A stretch of 64,000 bases of DNA from Dendrocalamus latiflorus (Eukaryota > Streptophyta > Magnoliopsida > Poales > Poaceae). Positions 12,707 to 23,975 of this stretch are shown in pieces. Every line of letters starts with the position of its first letter. Position 1 is the first letter of the stretch. Under the pieces are notes generated by a model, which was not told where the DNA came from, searched no databases, and was given only the letters and a program-made list of their open reading frames with translations. The stretch is from the NCBI GenBank assembly GCA_017311315.1, contig CM029620.1, positions 1,741,787 through 1,805,786 of the forward strand. Direction: 5' to 3'. Made by a program: the position numbers and the translations under genes.

Positions 12707-15700
12707 TGTAGGACCGAACTGGCAACCAGAGGGGGGGTGAATGGTGCCTTAAAAACTCTCCAAGTATTCACACAATCTTCTTCTTCAATAGCTACAAAGC
12801 TATGAAGAGGAAGATTGAATGTTCACTGGATAACAGAAGATCAGACTGACACCCGAACTAGAACTGCCGCTGGCCGAGGACATAACAAGGCAGTCGAAAG
12901 GATCTATCGTGATCAATCTGACAAAGAGATAGACCGTCTGTTTCAGAGAAATCGAACGCCAACTCGTGGTCGATCGAGTCACTCGGTAAGACAGACGATC
13001 CACTGAAAACCCGAGATCTGACCGACAAAAGAGACTGCACAGAAATGACCGAAAACAGAGAAGGCACGCACGACCAACAAGACAAGCCAGAGCTCATGAC
13101 CACTTGCTTTGATTTCCAAATATCTTGCGATTCACAAAGCAATCGGGTATGAGACTTTAGACAACGTTTGCTCACGTCCTTTGACAGAGAAAAACCAAGG
13201 CAGTGAAAAACTTCTTTGCTGAGATCTGGACAAACGGCGTGGTCGAAACCGAAACAGAGAATTCGGTCGACTCATGCACAAAGGTCTCAACGTGGTCGTA
13301 GCGAATGCAGAGCATGTACTCGGCGCACGACCGCGAGACGCAAACACTTCTCCGATTCGACTCTTGCTCTCGGGAATGAACTAGCCAAATAGCCTTGAGA
13401 CAGATTCCCTGTTCTGAGCAAATCAAAACTAGGCCTACTCAAACCAAGAACACAACTCAAAGCAAGAAGTACCAGAGTTGATGAATAGAACCGCTCGTGG
13501 GACTAGAATAGCCAAGATGGCTTGGAGTAAAGCCCACATGTCACTGTGATTTCAGAAAGCCAAGAGCACAGATAAACGAAGGAACAAAGAAAGCGCAAAC
13601 AAATCATTCAAACACAAGACAGAGAACACAACTCAGAGTTTTCATTCCAATCATCAAGGAGTACAAGGAATCCCGATACGCCCGGAGAGCATAGAGAGGA
13701 GCTCACACCTCTTCTCTTTCTCTCTTTCTCGATTATTCATACATGGATTCTCCACTCATCCTCTCTCTCTCACACACAATCCCAAGAACACACTCACAGA
13801 CTCCCATGGGAGGGAGAGGCGGCTGCGTCCAAGGCCCAGCCGACCAACTCACTCAAACTCGTGCCTCCCCTCTCCCTTTTATAGCCTCACACCCGAGACT
13901 AACCCTAATGGATCCATCCATTAGTCCACACTGGGGCTAACCCGTAAACCCCCTCCTAACACCGGGTTTTACACCTCGCTTTACCCACTAGCGAAAACAA
14001 GCTTCCAGTGCTTTACCCGTTAAACCCAACGGTTCCACTGCTTTGCCCGTTAGCGCCAACAACTCCTGTGCATTGGCAGAGACACAGCTTCCCTTTGCAG
14101 CTTTCCGCATTCCCCAAAATGCCACTCCGCTGCCTTCCCGGAAGCTTCCTCCTGCCTTGCCGTCCAAGCTTGCAACCACCTCGCAAGACTAGGTCTTCTT
14201 CGGCTTCCCCTGGTCGTTCAGGACCCCGACACCGCCCGCGTCTTGTCCCGACCATCCCAGCCTCGCCAGACCTGTCACCAAGATCCTCTGGCAGCTCCAG
14301 CTCCGGTTCCTCATCTCCTTGGCTTGCAACCACCTTGAGCCCCAAGTCTTCTTCGGCTTCACCCAGTCGTTCTGGACCTCAACATCTCCCATGTCTAGTC
14401 CCGACCACACCAAGCCTCACCAAGACTTGTCTCCAAGGTCCTACAGCCACACAGACAAGCAAACCATCACATAGCACCGCACCAGACAACAGACAAACCA
14501 TCGGTACAACCAACAAGTGTCACAGCACACAACCTGATCGTAAACCCCTACGACCACTCGAATGCACAACTCAAGAAATGGTCGAAGCCCTGGAACACTT
14601 CCCTGCTTCCTTCGACCACACAACATGTCGTTACGACCGTCTCACAGCTCACTACGGCCATGCGGACACATGCCACAACCATCGCTAGCCGCTACGATAT
14701 TATCGCATAAGGACCATACCCCATACGACCACTCTGTTGCACAGAACAGAGAAACCCTCCAGCTCACAAGAGCCTTCCTGCAGCCTACGACCACTCACTA
14801 GGCTGCTACGACCACCAAGACACAAGCTACGACCATTGCAAGCTTGCAACGATTACCACACAGCGGCTACGACTACTTACTACCAAGACTGGTCGCTAAG
14901 ATCACAAAGTCGAATCAACTCCTACGACTACCAAGTCGTAGAGCCAGACATCAAGTCATGAGCCTTTACGACCACCAAGTCGTAAAGCTCGATCGACCAC
15001 CAAGTCGATCCCACGACTACATAACCAGTCACCAAGTCAAATCGGCCTCAGCCGACCACCAATCAGTCGCCTAGGATCACCGATCACACAGGCTTCGACT
15101 TCTGCACCTGATCGCTACAACTACCAAGATGTAAAGCAGATCACCAAGTCGACCGAGCCTACGACCGCACACAACATTGCTACGACTTTATCGCTCAAAG
15201 TCTATGGCCTCATCCCAAGTCGTTCTGTCATCTGACCGATCGAAATGATGAACCAATAAATGCACGAGGTCTACGACTTCACCACAAAGCCATACGACCG
15301 ATTCCCAGCTTACATGGTCGATCCTAGAGGTCATACGACCAATTCCCATGTGTCTACGACCACGTTCAAACATCTCGGGCACAACCGACCACCTACGACC
15401 CCAGAAGACTGCATCTGACGCGCTACGAGTGATTCCGACCGTTACCGAGCACTTCCGACCGAGTCCCGCTGCATTTGGACCACGTCCGATCGCTCCTCAC
15501 GCCCGTCCAACTGCATCACAACGTGGTCGAAGGGCGCCGACTACTTAACGTGGTCGTACGCCCGAGCGCTGACTTCCGACCACAGCAATCGTAGATTCGA
15601 CCTACGACCTCAGACCACGGCCAACGTGGTCGTAGCTGCTTCCGATGGCCTTCGACCACAGCCAGAGTGGTCGTAAACGCCACAACGTGGTCGTACAGCC

Positions 15701-16158
15701 TTCCGACCACGACCAAACCAGTCGTAACCTCTTCTGATGTTCTCCGTTCACACCCAAGGTCGTCGTAAAGCTATCTGGCGACCTTCGACCATGGCCAATG
15801 TGGTCATAGAGGCTTTCGATCACGGCCAAAGTGATCGTAAACGTGGTTTTCGGCTTCCGACCGCTGTCAGTGTGGTCGTAAACAGCATGGCTGACTTCCG
15901 ACCACGGCCAAAACGGTCGTACTCTCTTCTGGTGCCCTTCGACCATGGCCAAAATGCGCTGCAGTGGTCGTAACACTTCCAGCCGCTCAAGACAACAAAC
16001 AATGTGGTCGTAAGGCTATTGCCAAGCAAGTCGTAAGGGCTTAGGAACCAACAGAGAGACCCATTCTCCTCTCAAACTTCAAAATCCAAACTCAATCTCA
16101 CTAGATTAAGAGTCAATTACTCATCACAACCATGAGGCGACCTCCACATGGTCTCTCA
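12707..16158 (+). mobile_element. Solo-LTR-like unit, family R1 copy 2, 3452 bp
   Basis: It begins TGTAGGACCGAACTGGC and ends ACATGGTCTCTCA, with a perfect 5-bp target duplication TTCTC (12702-12706 and 16159-16163). TG...CA ends with a 5-bp duplication are the signature of LTR-retrotransposon integration. No internal coding region or second LTR is seen, so it is best read as a solo LTR. Region 14520-16040 is packed with TACGACC / GGTCGTA words. The many open frames inside (for example 14008-14688) follow the repeat composition and are not genes. Confidence 0.8.
14520..16040. repeat. Degenerate array of TACGACC / GGTCGTA palindromic units
   Basis: Units such as cttccgaccacggccaa followed by gtggtcgtaa recur every 40-60 bases with drift. 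Each unit pairs a GACCAC half with a GTGGTC half, so most units can form a small hairpin. Short open frames on both strands here are repeat translations. Confidence 0.75.
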
Positions 16159-17309
16159 TTCTCTTCTATTCCTAAACCTATTTCTGTTTATTGGCTAGCC
16201 TCGGGAAATGCTAGCCATGCCCTCTGAAACAAGCAGATCAACATGTATATGTATACATCCAATTCACATCTCAATTCATTTCACAAACATAAAACATCCA
16301 TTTTTATTAAGATTAGAGCCTACCATTACAATATCCCAAAACAACGAGAAGGTTACACAACAACAACAGCAGGTTACACAACAAGAATAGAGAAAAAGAT
16401 TACAATATCCCAAAACAACAAGCAGGTTACACAACAAGAACAGAGAAAAAGCAAAGATCTTCTATGTCTTCTCGCCCCTGATGCAACGCATGAGCTGGAT
16501 GCCTTCTCGCCCCTGCACGGTTGGCACGAGCTAGTTGCTTCTGCGGTGTCTTGTCTCCCGTAGACTTGTGCGTCGTCTGCAAGGAGGAGGAGAATAGCAA
16601 GGAGGAGGAGAATAGCAAGCAGGAGGACAGCAAGGAGGAGGATAGCAAGGAAGAGGATAGCAAGGAAGAGGAGACGGGCTTGGTTTGGTTATATTTATAG
16701 GGGAGGAAGAGGGAGGGAGAGGCGGGAGTTCGAAATTTTTGGCGCGGGAACGGAGATTGGGTTGAGGAGGATCGACGGGCCCAGCGGTCAGATTATCACA
16801 GATGGTTCTATTGGCTAGAACCGTCTGTGATGAATGCATATCACAGACGGTTCTATATATAGAACCGTCTGTGAATTAGAGCACAGAATTTTATATACCG
16901 ATGCAATATAAACAACTAGTCTGAAAAGATAAAATAGCAACGTTTTATATAGCTTATATATACTCATTTAAAAGGTTTCGACGAGATCTACAACTTTGTA
17001 GTTGAAGCAAAATCCAAATTCCGAAAGGAAGACCAAGAAAAAGGGCAAAAACAGACACCAAAAACTTGCGACGCAGGTTTAGGTCCAAAGATGGCCGATT
17101 TTCGGGGTCTTGGAGGGCGACGGGCACAAGCGGGTCATTTTTTTGGATCGGGCTCGTCGTTAGCTTTCCAACGAGTACAAGAACGTTGAAAACGGACACC
17201 GTATGCAAAAGTTATGCCCGTTTTACTGAAGGTGTCTCAAAACTAAATCATACTCGGACTTAAGCGAGAAAATTTGAAATTTTGAGGGATTGCAAGGCGG
17301 GAAACGTAT

Positions 17310-17640
17310 CACAGATGGTTTTTAATAAAAAACCGTTTGTGATATTCCAGATTATCACAGGCGGTTTTTAATTAAAAACCGTCTGTGATATTCCAATATC
17401 ACAGACGGTTTTATAATAAAAACCGTCTGTGATATTTCAGATTATCACAGACGGATTTTATTATAAAACCGTCTGTGATATTGGAATATCACAGACGGTT
17501 CAGCGGTAAGAACCGTCTGTGATACTCCTTTTTCCCGCCACAAATACCACAGACGGCCTCCAAATTAAAACCGTCTGTAATAGTGTACATCACAGACGGT
17601 TTCACAAAATCGTCTGTGATTTAGTGTCTACTATTAGGCT
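17310..17640. repeat. Subterminal repeat cluster of the promoter CACTA element
   Basis: About six pairs of CACAGACGGTTTT and AAAACCGTCTGTGA face each other with 4-8 bp loops, many of them perfect palindromic arms. These are the likely transposase-binding sites. They end 40-50 bp upstream of the WOX3 TATA box. Confidence 0.85.
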
Positions 17641-17691
17641 TTCTGTAGTAGTGGGCCATGCTCCCCAGCTAGATATATAGATACATAGCTC

Positions 17692-17698
17692 TATATAA
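17692..17698 (+). promoter_or_regulatory. TATA box of the WOX3 gene (predicted)
   Basis: TATATAA in the context gctctatataagagatcg, 258 bp before the start codon, with an AG-rich untranslated leader after it. It is the only good TATA box between the CACTA end (17653) and the ATG. The transcription start would be near 17725. Confidence 0.6.
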
Positions 17699-17955
17699 GA
17701 GATCGCCCTTAGGATGGTTGTAGGTTGGTTGGAAGTTGGAACATAGCGAGACAGACAGCAAGTGAGAGAGAGCTAACAGCCATATACATCTCACATAGTC
17801 ACACGGCAGCAGCTCAAGACCGGTCAGTATATACATTACTACATATATAGCTAGATAGCTAGTGATAGTATTGCACTAACTAATCAAGTAGATAGCTAGC
17901 TAGATTATTAATTGTAGGCATCGATTGATCGATCGATTCGATCGAGAGCAGTAGT

Positions 17956-19790
17956 ATGCCGCAGACCCCGTCGACCCGGTGGTGCCCAACGCCGGAGCAG
18001 CTGATGATCCTGGAGGAGATGTACCGGAGCGGCGTGCGGACGCCAAACGCGGCGGAGATCCAGCAGATTACGGCGCACCTCGCCTACTACGGCCGCATCG
18101 AGGGCAAGAACGTCTTCTACTGGTTCCAGAACCACAAGGCCCGCGAGCGCCAGCGCCTCCGCCGCCGCGTCTGCGCTCGCCACCAGCAGCAGGCCCCCTC
18201 GCAGGCCGCCGCCCTTACAGCTGCTCCTCCTAACGCTGCCAATAATTATGCTGCCGCCGGTGGCAGTAGTACTGGGAGCGGCGGCGGCGCTGCAACAGGT
18301 GGTATGCATCCCGCTGTGATGCAGCTGCACCATCACCACCCATACGCTAGCAGCTTCATGCCGCAGGTGCATGTTCTACTTTAATTTCTGGAGCATGTTT
18401 AATCTTTGCAACATAATATGCCTTTTAGACATGCAGCCATGCAGGACCATGTTAATGCACCTATATCCAGGGTTACAAATTTTGCCTGAAATTTTGTGAA
18501 ATGAACGAAATTTCTTCCCTTTTGGTATCCAGCGAAACGTATTTGATTCGGCTAAAATTTTGCCAAATTTGAGCCTATTTGAAATTTGTTAAAATTTTAT
18601 TCATATTTTGGTTAAATTTTATCAAAAAATTGATTAAACGAAATTTCGTTCATTCGGTTCTTTCACCTGTAGCCGAAACTTTTCTGCAACTGAAAGATTA
18701 AACCCTGCCTATATCTAGTGTAGGATGACTACATACTAAATATATAACCCTATAACAAAATGTGCGTTTCTCATTAACAAGTCATCTATGCTTGCACCAT
18801 GTTCACAGTTTTTTTTCAGGTTATGGCCAAAAGTTAGTATTATACAATCTGTATTCACAAAAGATAAACATAATTAAGCGACGTGCGTGCTACATAAAAT
18901 GCGTACAGATATTTAAGATATTATGAATAGATCAAAATAATACCAAGAATGAACTTATGTGATCTTTTCACTTGTCTAATTATAATCATGCTGGAACTCC
19001 TGCCGGTTTAATTTGTCCATATATAATAGCACATGAGCACGGACATGAATACATTATAACGAAGTTACTCAATATATAAGAGATGTTTGAAAGAAATGCA
19101 GCACTTGTAGTGGTGTATATATAGTTCATAAAAAATGCTCAAACAATTGATAGATAATTAAAATTTTTACAACAATTCATAAATTTACACGTTACTTTGT
19201 TTACCATTGAAGTTTTCTAATATGAAAAGAAACTAATTTGGGCCTTCACATAAATTCATGAGATGATATTATTGACAGTGCATGAATTGTACCCATAATA
19301 ATACGGAAGTTTTTTCTTTGTACATGGATGATACTTCATTCTTTTATTTTTCTAGAGTCCCGTGTGTGTGTGTGTGTGTGTTTTTGTTCCCTAACGGTAG
19401 AGAGCACAGGGATGTAAACAGATCGTTTCACATCGTTGTTGCGTTAATATGTACCACACATGCATGCATGTTCAGGGGGGCTACTTCCAGCAGGATGCAG
19501 CAGCAGCAGCAGTTCTTCCATTAGTTTCAGCTGGTATGGAGTTTGCAGCTTGCAAGACCGGTGATCCCAACGGCGGCATAGGAGGAGGCTCCTATTGTGG
19601 AGGTGGATACAATCAGCAGCAGGATTGGACTGCGCAGATGATGGACTGCAGTGCGGGGGGCAGCTCTGATATGATCCCGCCATTCTGCCGGTCGCACAAA
19701 ACCTTGGACCTCTTCCCTACAAAGAGCACCGGCCTCAAGGACGAGGCCAGCAGCTCCAAGTCCTCATCTTGCTCCACATCCACAAACTGA
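17956..19790 (+). CDS. WOX3: WUSCHEL-related homeobox 3 (NARROW SHEATH/PRS clade), two exons
   Basis: Exon 1 is 17956-18366 and exon 2 is 19476-19790; the intron has GT (18367) and AG (19475) borders in phase 0. The product is 241 residues, in the range of grass WOX3 proteins. Residues 6-70 are a WOX homeodomain with the diagnostic helix 3 NVFYWFQNHKARERQ. A histidine-rich stretch ends exon 1. Residues 213-218 (TLDLFP) are the WUS box, a repression motif, and the tail is Ser/Lys-rich. In grasses WOX3 genes act in the nucleus to recruit marginal founder cells for leaf and floral-organ width. The start codon follows AG-rich leader and is the first ATG before the homeodomain. A CACTA element lies 300 bp upstream and a hAT MITE is in the intron; neither touches coding sequence. 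Confidence 0.93.
18468..18707. mobile_element. hAT-like MITE in the WOX3 intron, 240 bp
   Basis: It starts CAGGGTTACAAATTTTG and ends AAGATTAAACCCTG, with short imperfect inverted ends. The perfect 8-bp duplication CCTATATC flanks it (18460-18467 and 18708-18715), which is the hAT signature. The interior is rich in GAAATTT and AAATTTTG words. Confidence 0.9.
19362..19381. repeat. (GT)10 microsatellite in the WOX3 intron
   Basis: An uninterrupted GT run lies about 95 bp before the exon 2 acceptor. Confidence 0.95.
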
Positions 19791-20950
19791 AACACTCCTA
19801 TAGGCATGAATGATTCGTTAGTTCATGCAAGGCTCTTTACGGAGGCATTAATTACTTCTAGTTAATTATGCAATTAAGTCTCTCTAATTACTAGCTAGTA
19901 GTGCTTTGGTTTGCTTGTACCAGCTAATCTCAACTGTGTCGCCGTTGTTGTTGCTGCTGATGCTGCTTCTCTTGTTAGATGATTCTAGGTTTTAGTATTT
20001 CGACGACGCTCTAGGTTTATTCTATCATATTTGTGACTATGCATGATCCAATGATCACATGTTGCTTGCTTGTAACTCGATTAATCGTTCCTTTTCCAAG
20101 TGCCTTATTAAGCATGTCAACATAGGTTGTGTTTTACTATGGTCAAGACTAATGTTAGTTTGGAAACATCTTCAAATGGGGTGGTAGAATTTAAAGTGTA
20201 CGACTCCACAAAGCAAAGTTAAAATCCTAGTACCCACATTTATACACATGTAAGTGCGACTTCGTAGGGACTTTATGAGATCGCAAAAACAAAAAATTAT
20301 GCATATAAATGTTTCTTTTTTGACATCATTGGATTCCACATATCCATCCATGATTCATCAAGAAAAGATGCCACTGCACAACTATATATTGATGTGGGCC
20401 AATTAAATATTAATTTATGCGTAGGGATGGCCCGATCTTTCACGGTACGATCAGCGAGGTTCCTTCTCCCTGGATAGAGTCTTCTCCTTGTCTTGATGCA
20501 GCAAACAATATTGATAAGGGCAATTTGCACTAGTATGCAAGGCGTACACTAGAAGCAATCCGCCGAACTCCCTAAACCGTTAATTCAGCAAGAAGACACG
20601 AATTAGAAAAGATGAACCTTGTAGATTCAATGGGCAATCTCAAGGATCTCCTATTCTTACTTTGCACCAACTCAGCAAACTTCAAACGACAAAACCTTGC
20701 AATCACGCAATCTGGTCACCACCAACCATCATGGCAATTTTCTACATTATTTCACTAGTATAAAAACTTATCATAGCCTCAGTTACAATGGAGCTAAAGC
20801 CCTAGCCTTATATTGGTGCACAATACACGGCCTTGATTAAAACTCACGCACAACCTGGCTTAGGCCAAAACAAATTTCAATACGAACTAAAAAGGAAATA
20901 CCTAAACTGCTACCACTGGATTATCTTTCAATTTTCAATGTGACCATGAG
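19791..20950. other. WOX3 3' flank and unassigned DNA
   Basis: The first ~300 bp are T-rich and should hold the WOX3 3' untranslated region. I see no clear AATAAA signal. The rest (20100-20950) has no supported gene. From about 20520 it resembles non-coding parts of LTR elements and may belong to the gypsy element at 21421-22830. Confidence 0.4.
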
Positions 20951-21420
20951 GATTCCATGGCTAGCACCTTATCTATTGTATGGGGCCTCGAAATAGCTTT
21001 CCAACGAGTCCAAGAACGCCCAAATCGGACTCCGTTTGTGAAAGTTATGAGCGTTTTAGTGTTGGACTTCCTGTCTGACCCGAACCGAATCCGAACTGAA
21101 TTCAAATCTGTATATCTTTTCTTTTCTTGTTCAAGGGGCTTCCAAATCCGTTTGGCCCTGAAAAAGAATCCTTCTCAACCTTTAGAAAACCATGGTGTGG
21201 TTGGATTTTACCCTAACTTGCATTGCAATACTTAGACTCTTTATGTTTGGCAGGTCTCGCGTGTCTTTCCAGACAGCTCGTGCAGCATGCAATGAAGTTG
21301 CCATAACTTTGTGTAGAAAGTTCCAGTCAAGCGCCGTTTAATTCGTTCAAAAGTAGACTTCATTAGCTTTCCAAATATGTATTTTGTGTGCATTAAAACC
21401 TTAGAAATGCCATTGAGAAA

Positions 21421-22830
21421 TTAATAAACATTGTGGACAGAACTGCAATCACGAGAACTTGATTGATCTTGTGTCTTCCTCTTTAGCCACACTAACTTTC
21501 TTTCTTCTCCATCCACACCTCTAATTCCATGCATTATTGTCTTATTTGCACTACGCAAAGGAGGAATCACATAAGCATCCGCACGAACTAGGATATTCTT
21601 CTCTCTCCCATAACTGATGGCTTCTTTCTCCTTGCGCAATTCAGCACTACTAAGCCTTGTAACTTCAGATTGCATAGATGAAGCATAAAACAATGTAGCA
21701 TTCACACTCTTGGCCACATCATCCCCTCCCCCTTCAAGCAAAATCGTCCTCGGTTTCATGGTAATCTTCACAAGCTCCTTGCCCTTGATGGCAATGTTAG
21801 AAACAATCTCCTCATCTCTCTTGGGCAGCAAAGATTGAAATACACCTTTATGCATAAAAGTGAAGTGATTGGCTCACCCTTGGTGTGTAACATTATGATC
21901 AAACTGCCACGGACGCCCCAACATGAAGTGACATATGTGCATAGTCACGACGTCACACTCCACCTTGTCTTCATATCCATCAATTGAAAACGACATGCGA
22001 ACTTTATGAGTAACTTTTAGCTTACCAACATTATGAAGCCATTGCATATAGTATGGCTTAAGATGACGCCATGTGGTTAATGAGAATGCATCAACCACGT
22101 CCTTGCTGATCATATTGTTGTAGCTTCCACCATCGAGTATAAGCTTGCACCGTTTGCCTTTGATCATGCATTGGGTTTGAAAAGCACCACGTCGCTGCCC
22201 CTACTCAACAATCAGCTTATTGTCACCATCCACCTTATGAGTCATCACAGTTGGACCAACCTCAGGATCACAATACACAACTTCTTGCGAAAAATCATTG
22301 AATTTCTCATTGTCATATTCAGATTCCTCGCTTTTGCCCTCTGTGGCATATCCCTCATGTGTGAGTAACACATTCCTTGCATTTGGGCAATCCATCATAA
22401 TGTGACCCCTGCCCTTACACTTGAAACACTCAATTGGACTTGCTCTAGCGGTGGAGAACGTGCTAGAATCAGAATTGGTTGCTTCTTTACCTATGTTGCT
22501 TGCCTCTTTTAAAAGAGACCCATTTGAACGGCTTGATGTCACCACCTTGGAGTGTGAACCAACATCATCACCTTACTGTAATGGACACCTCCATGAGTTT
22601 GTTTGAGTGTTGGTATGTCCACTCTTGGCTTGTTTGCACTTCGATTGTTGTTCAGCACGTTCAGCTTAATGCACCAAGTCTTGCGCAATTCAACACTACT
22701 AAGCCTTGTAACATCAGATTGCATAGATGAAGCACAAATCAATGTAGCATTCACACTCTTGGCCACATCATATATCGTGCGTGAACTTTGCACTAGCAGG
22801 ATTGGATTAATTGAACGGAGTTGATCCAAC
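21421..22830 (-). pseudogene. Decayed gypsy gag-protease region
   Basis: Read right to left, 22545-22201 encodes a gag end with the zinc knuckle CFKCKGRGHIMMDC (CX2CX4HX4C). Next, 22167-21874 resembles a retroviral-type protease, with LILDGGS in place of the usual D-S/T-G motif and a typical LGRPWQFD tail. Then 21855-21421 continues into the linker before reverse transcriptase. The three frames are separated by stops, and no reverse transcriptase or integrase follows, so this is a truncated, inactive copy. Gag would form the particle and protease would cut the polyprotein in an active relative. A ~90-bp piece is present twice (near 21650-21710 and 22690-22770). Confidence 0.7.
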
Positions 22831-23356
22831 TATACTTAACATTATAACAAAAAAGATGAACTGGCTCAGGCCATACAACGTACCTCCAAGATTGATATTC
22901 AAATATGCTAGATTCACAAATGCCATGGTCCAATTTTAGTGAATCTAGCAAAAAAATGTTCACACCATCGAAAAAGGCATACTTTCAAGCATAAAATGAA
23001 GCAAGACTGCAAATAAATTGTACCGTCGATAGAGCAAAGAAGAGCTTCGCTCGAAAGGTCCTTATCTTTCAAGTGTAGTGGTGACGGCAGATGAAAATCT
23101 AGTATGAAGTTGGTTGTTCCCATCATTTCCACCACTTCATTCAAAGGGGGCATATTTAGCATAGAACAAGTTTTCTCCTCTTCAAACATATATGTCGAAT
23201 ACAATTGTCTGATAATTGAAATTACCTTATGACTGAACCTATGGTTTCCGCATTGCTTCTTCCGAGTGGCGATACTGAATTTTTAGCAGTACTCCATTGT
23301 TCTAAGCATAATTTTGTTCTTGTCTTGCTGCAAATTAATGAATATGTGTTAGTGAA
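22831..23356. other. Unassigned DNA with short open frames
   Basis: The minus frame 22914-23204 (96 codons) and overlapping frames at 23222-23453 have no domain I recognise. The stretch could be a captured gene fragment or an old element. It ends where R1 copy C starts at 23357. Confidence 0.35.
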
Positions 23357-23975
23357 TGTAGGATCGGTACGGCAAGTCAGAGGGGTGACTAACACTTTCA
23401 AAATCTTCCCTCGGGTATTAACAACTCTACATAAAAGAAACACAAACTCATAAAATCACTAAAACCAAGAGACAAGGAGCAAAAAGATCGCACGAGACTT
23501 CTGTCTCAACCAATCTGACTGCCAGCCTAGAGGTGATCTGATCACTGGTGGTCTGACTAGTCTGTACCTTCTGATCTGACCGATCCCCGAGAAACAGTGT
23601 AGACTACACAACATACGATCCAAGAAATGAGCAAACTTTTAAGCCATTGATCCAAATATAGTGAAACTTGACACAAACCCTCCCTAGGATGTCAGAAACC
23701 TATTCCAATCATAGATCATGAAAATAGATGCCAAAGTTTTGACATTTATCGAAAATAAGAAATGTTGCACTAAAACCGGGTAAAAGAGAGAAATTGAGAA
23801 ACCTGCTAACCCACACACAAATGGGTTTTATACAAACTTGAATGCTTTTCAAAGCACAATTTCTATGGCTCCAAGCCCGAAAGACACTCCATCCTCAAAG
23901 ACGTAACCTAAATCACTTAGACCAACAATGCAGTTTTGTAAACCACCACTCCACCCGGTATTTGACAATTACATT

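Larger units (their letters stand above)
12444..17653. mobile_element. CACTA element in the WOX3 promoter, interrupted by an R1 unit
   Basis: It starts CACTACTACAGAAAAGGCC and ends CTTTCTGTAGTAGTG, with the perfect target duplication GGC (12441-12443 and 17654-17656). Dense CACAGACGGTT/AACCGTCTGTG repeats fill 12460-12700, 16795-16880 and 17310-17640. The interior around 16193-16230 matches 9050-9085 of the smaller CACTA element, so both belong to one family. Without the nested R1 unit it is about 1.75 kb. No transposase is encoded; open frames on the minus strand at 16427-16839 lack domains. Confidence 0.92.

Noticed and set aside
14008..14688. 226-codon frame as a Pro/Ser-rich gene
   Set aside because: It lies inside R1 copy 2, follows the repeat words of the array and has no domain.
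17979..18233. Second frame and the minus-strand frame overlapping WOX3 exon 1
   Set aside because: They are shadows of GC-rich homeodomain coding sequence in other frames.
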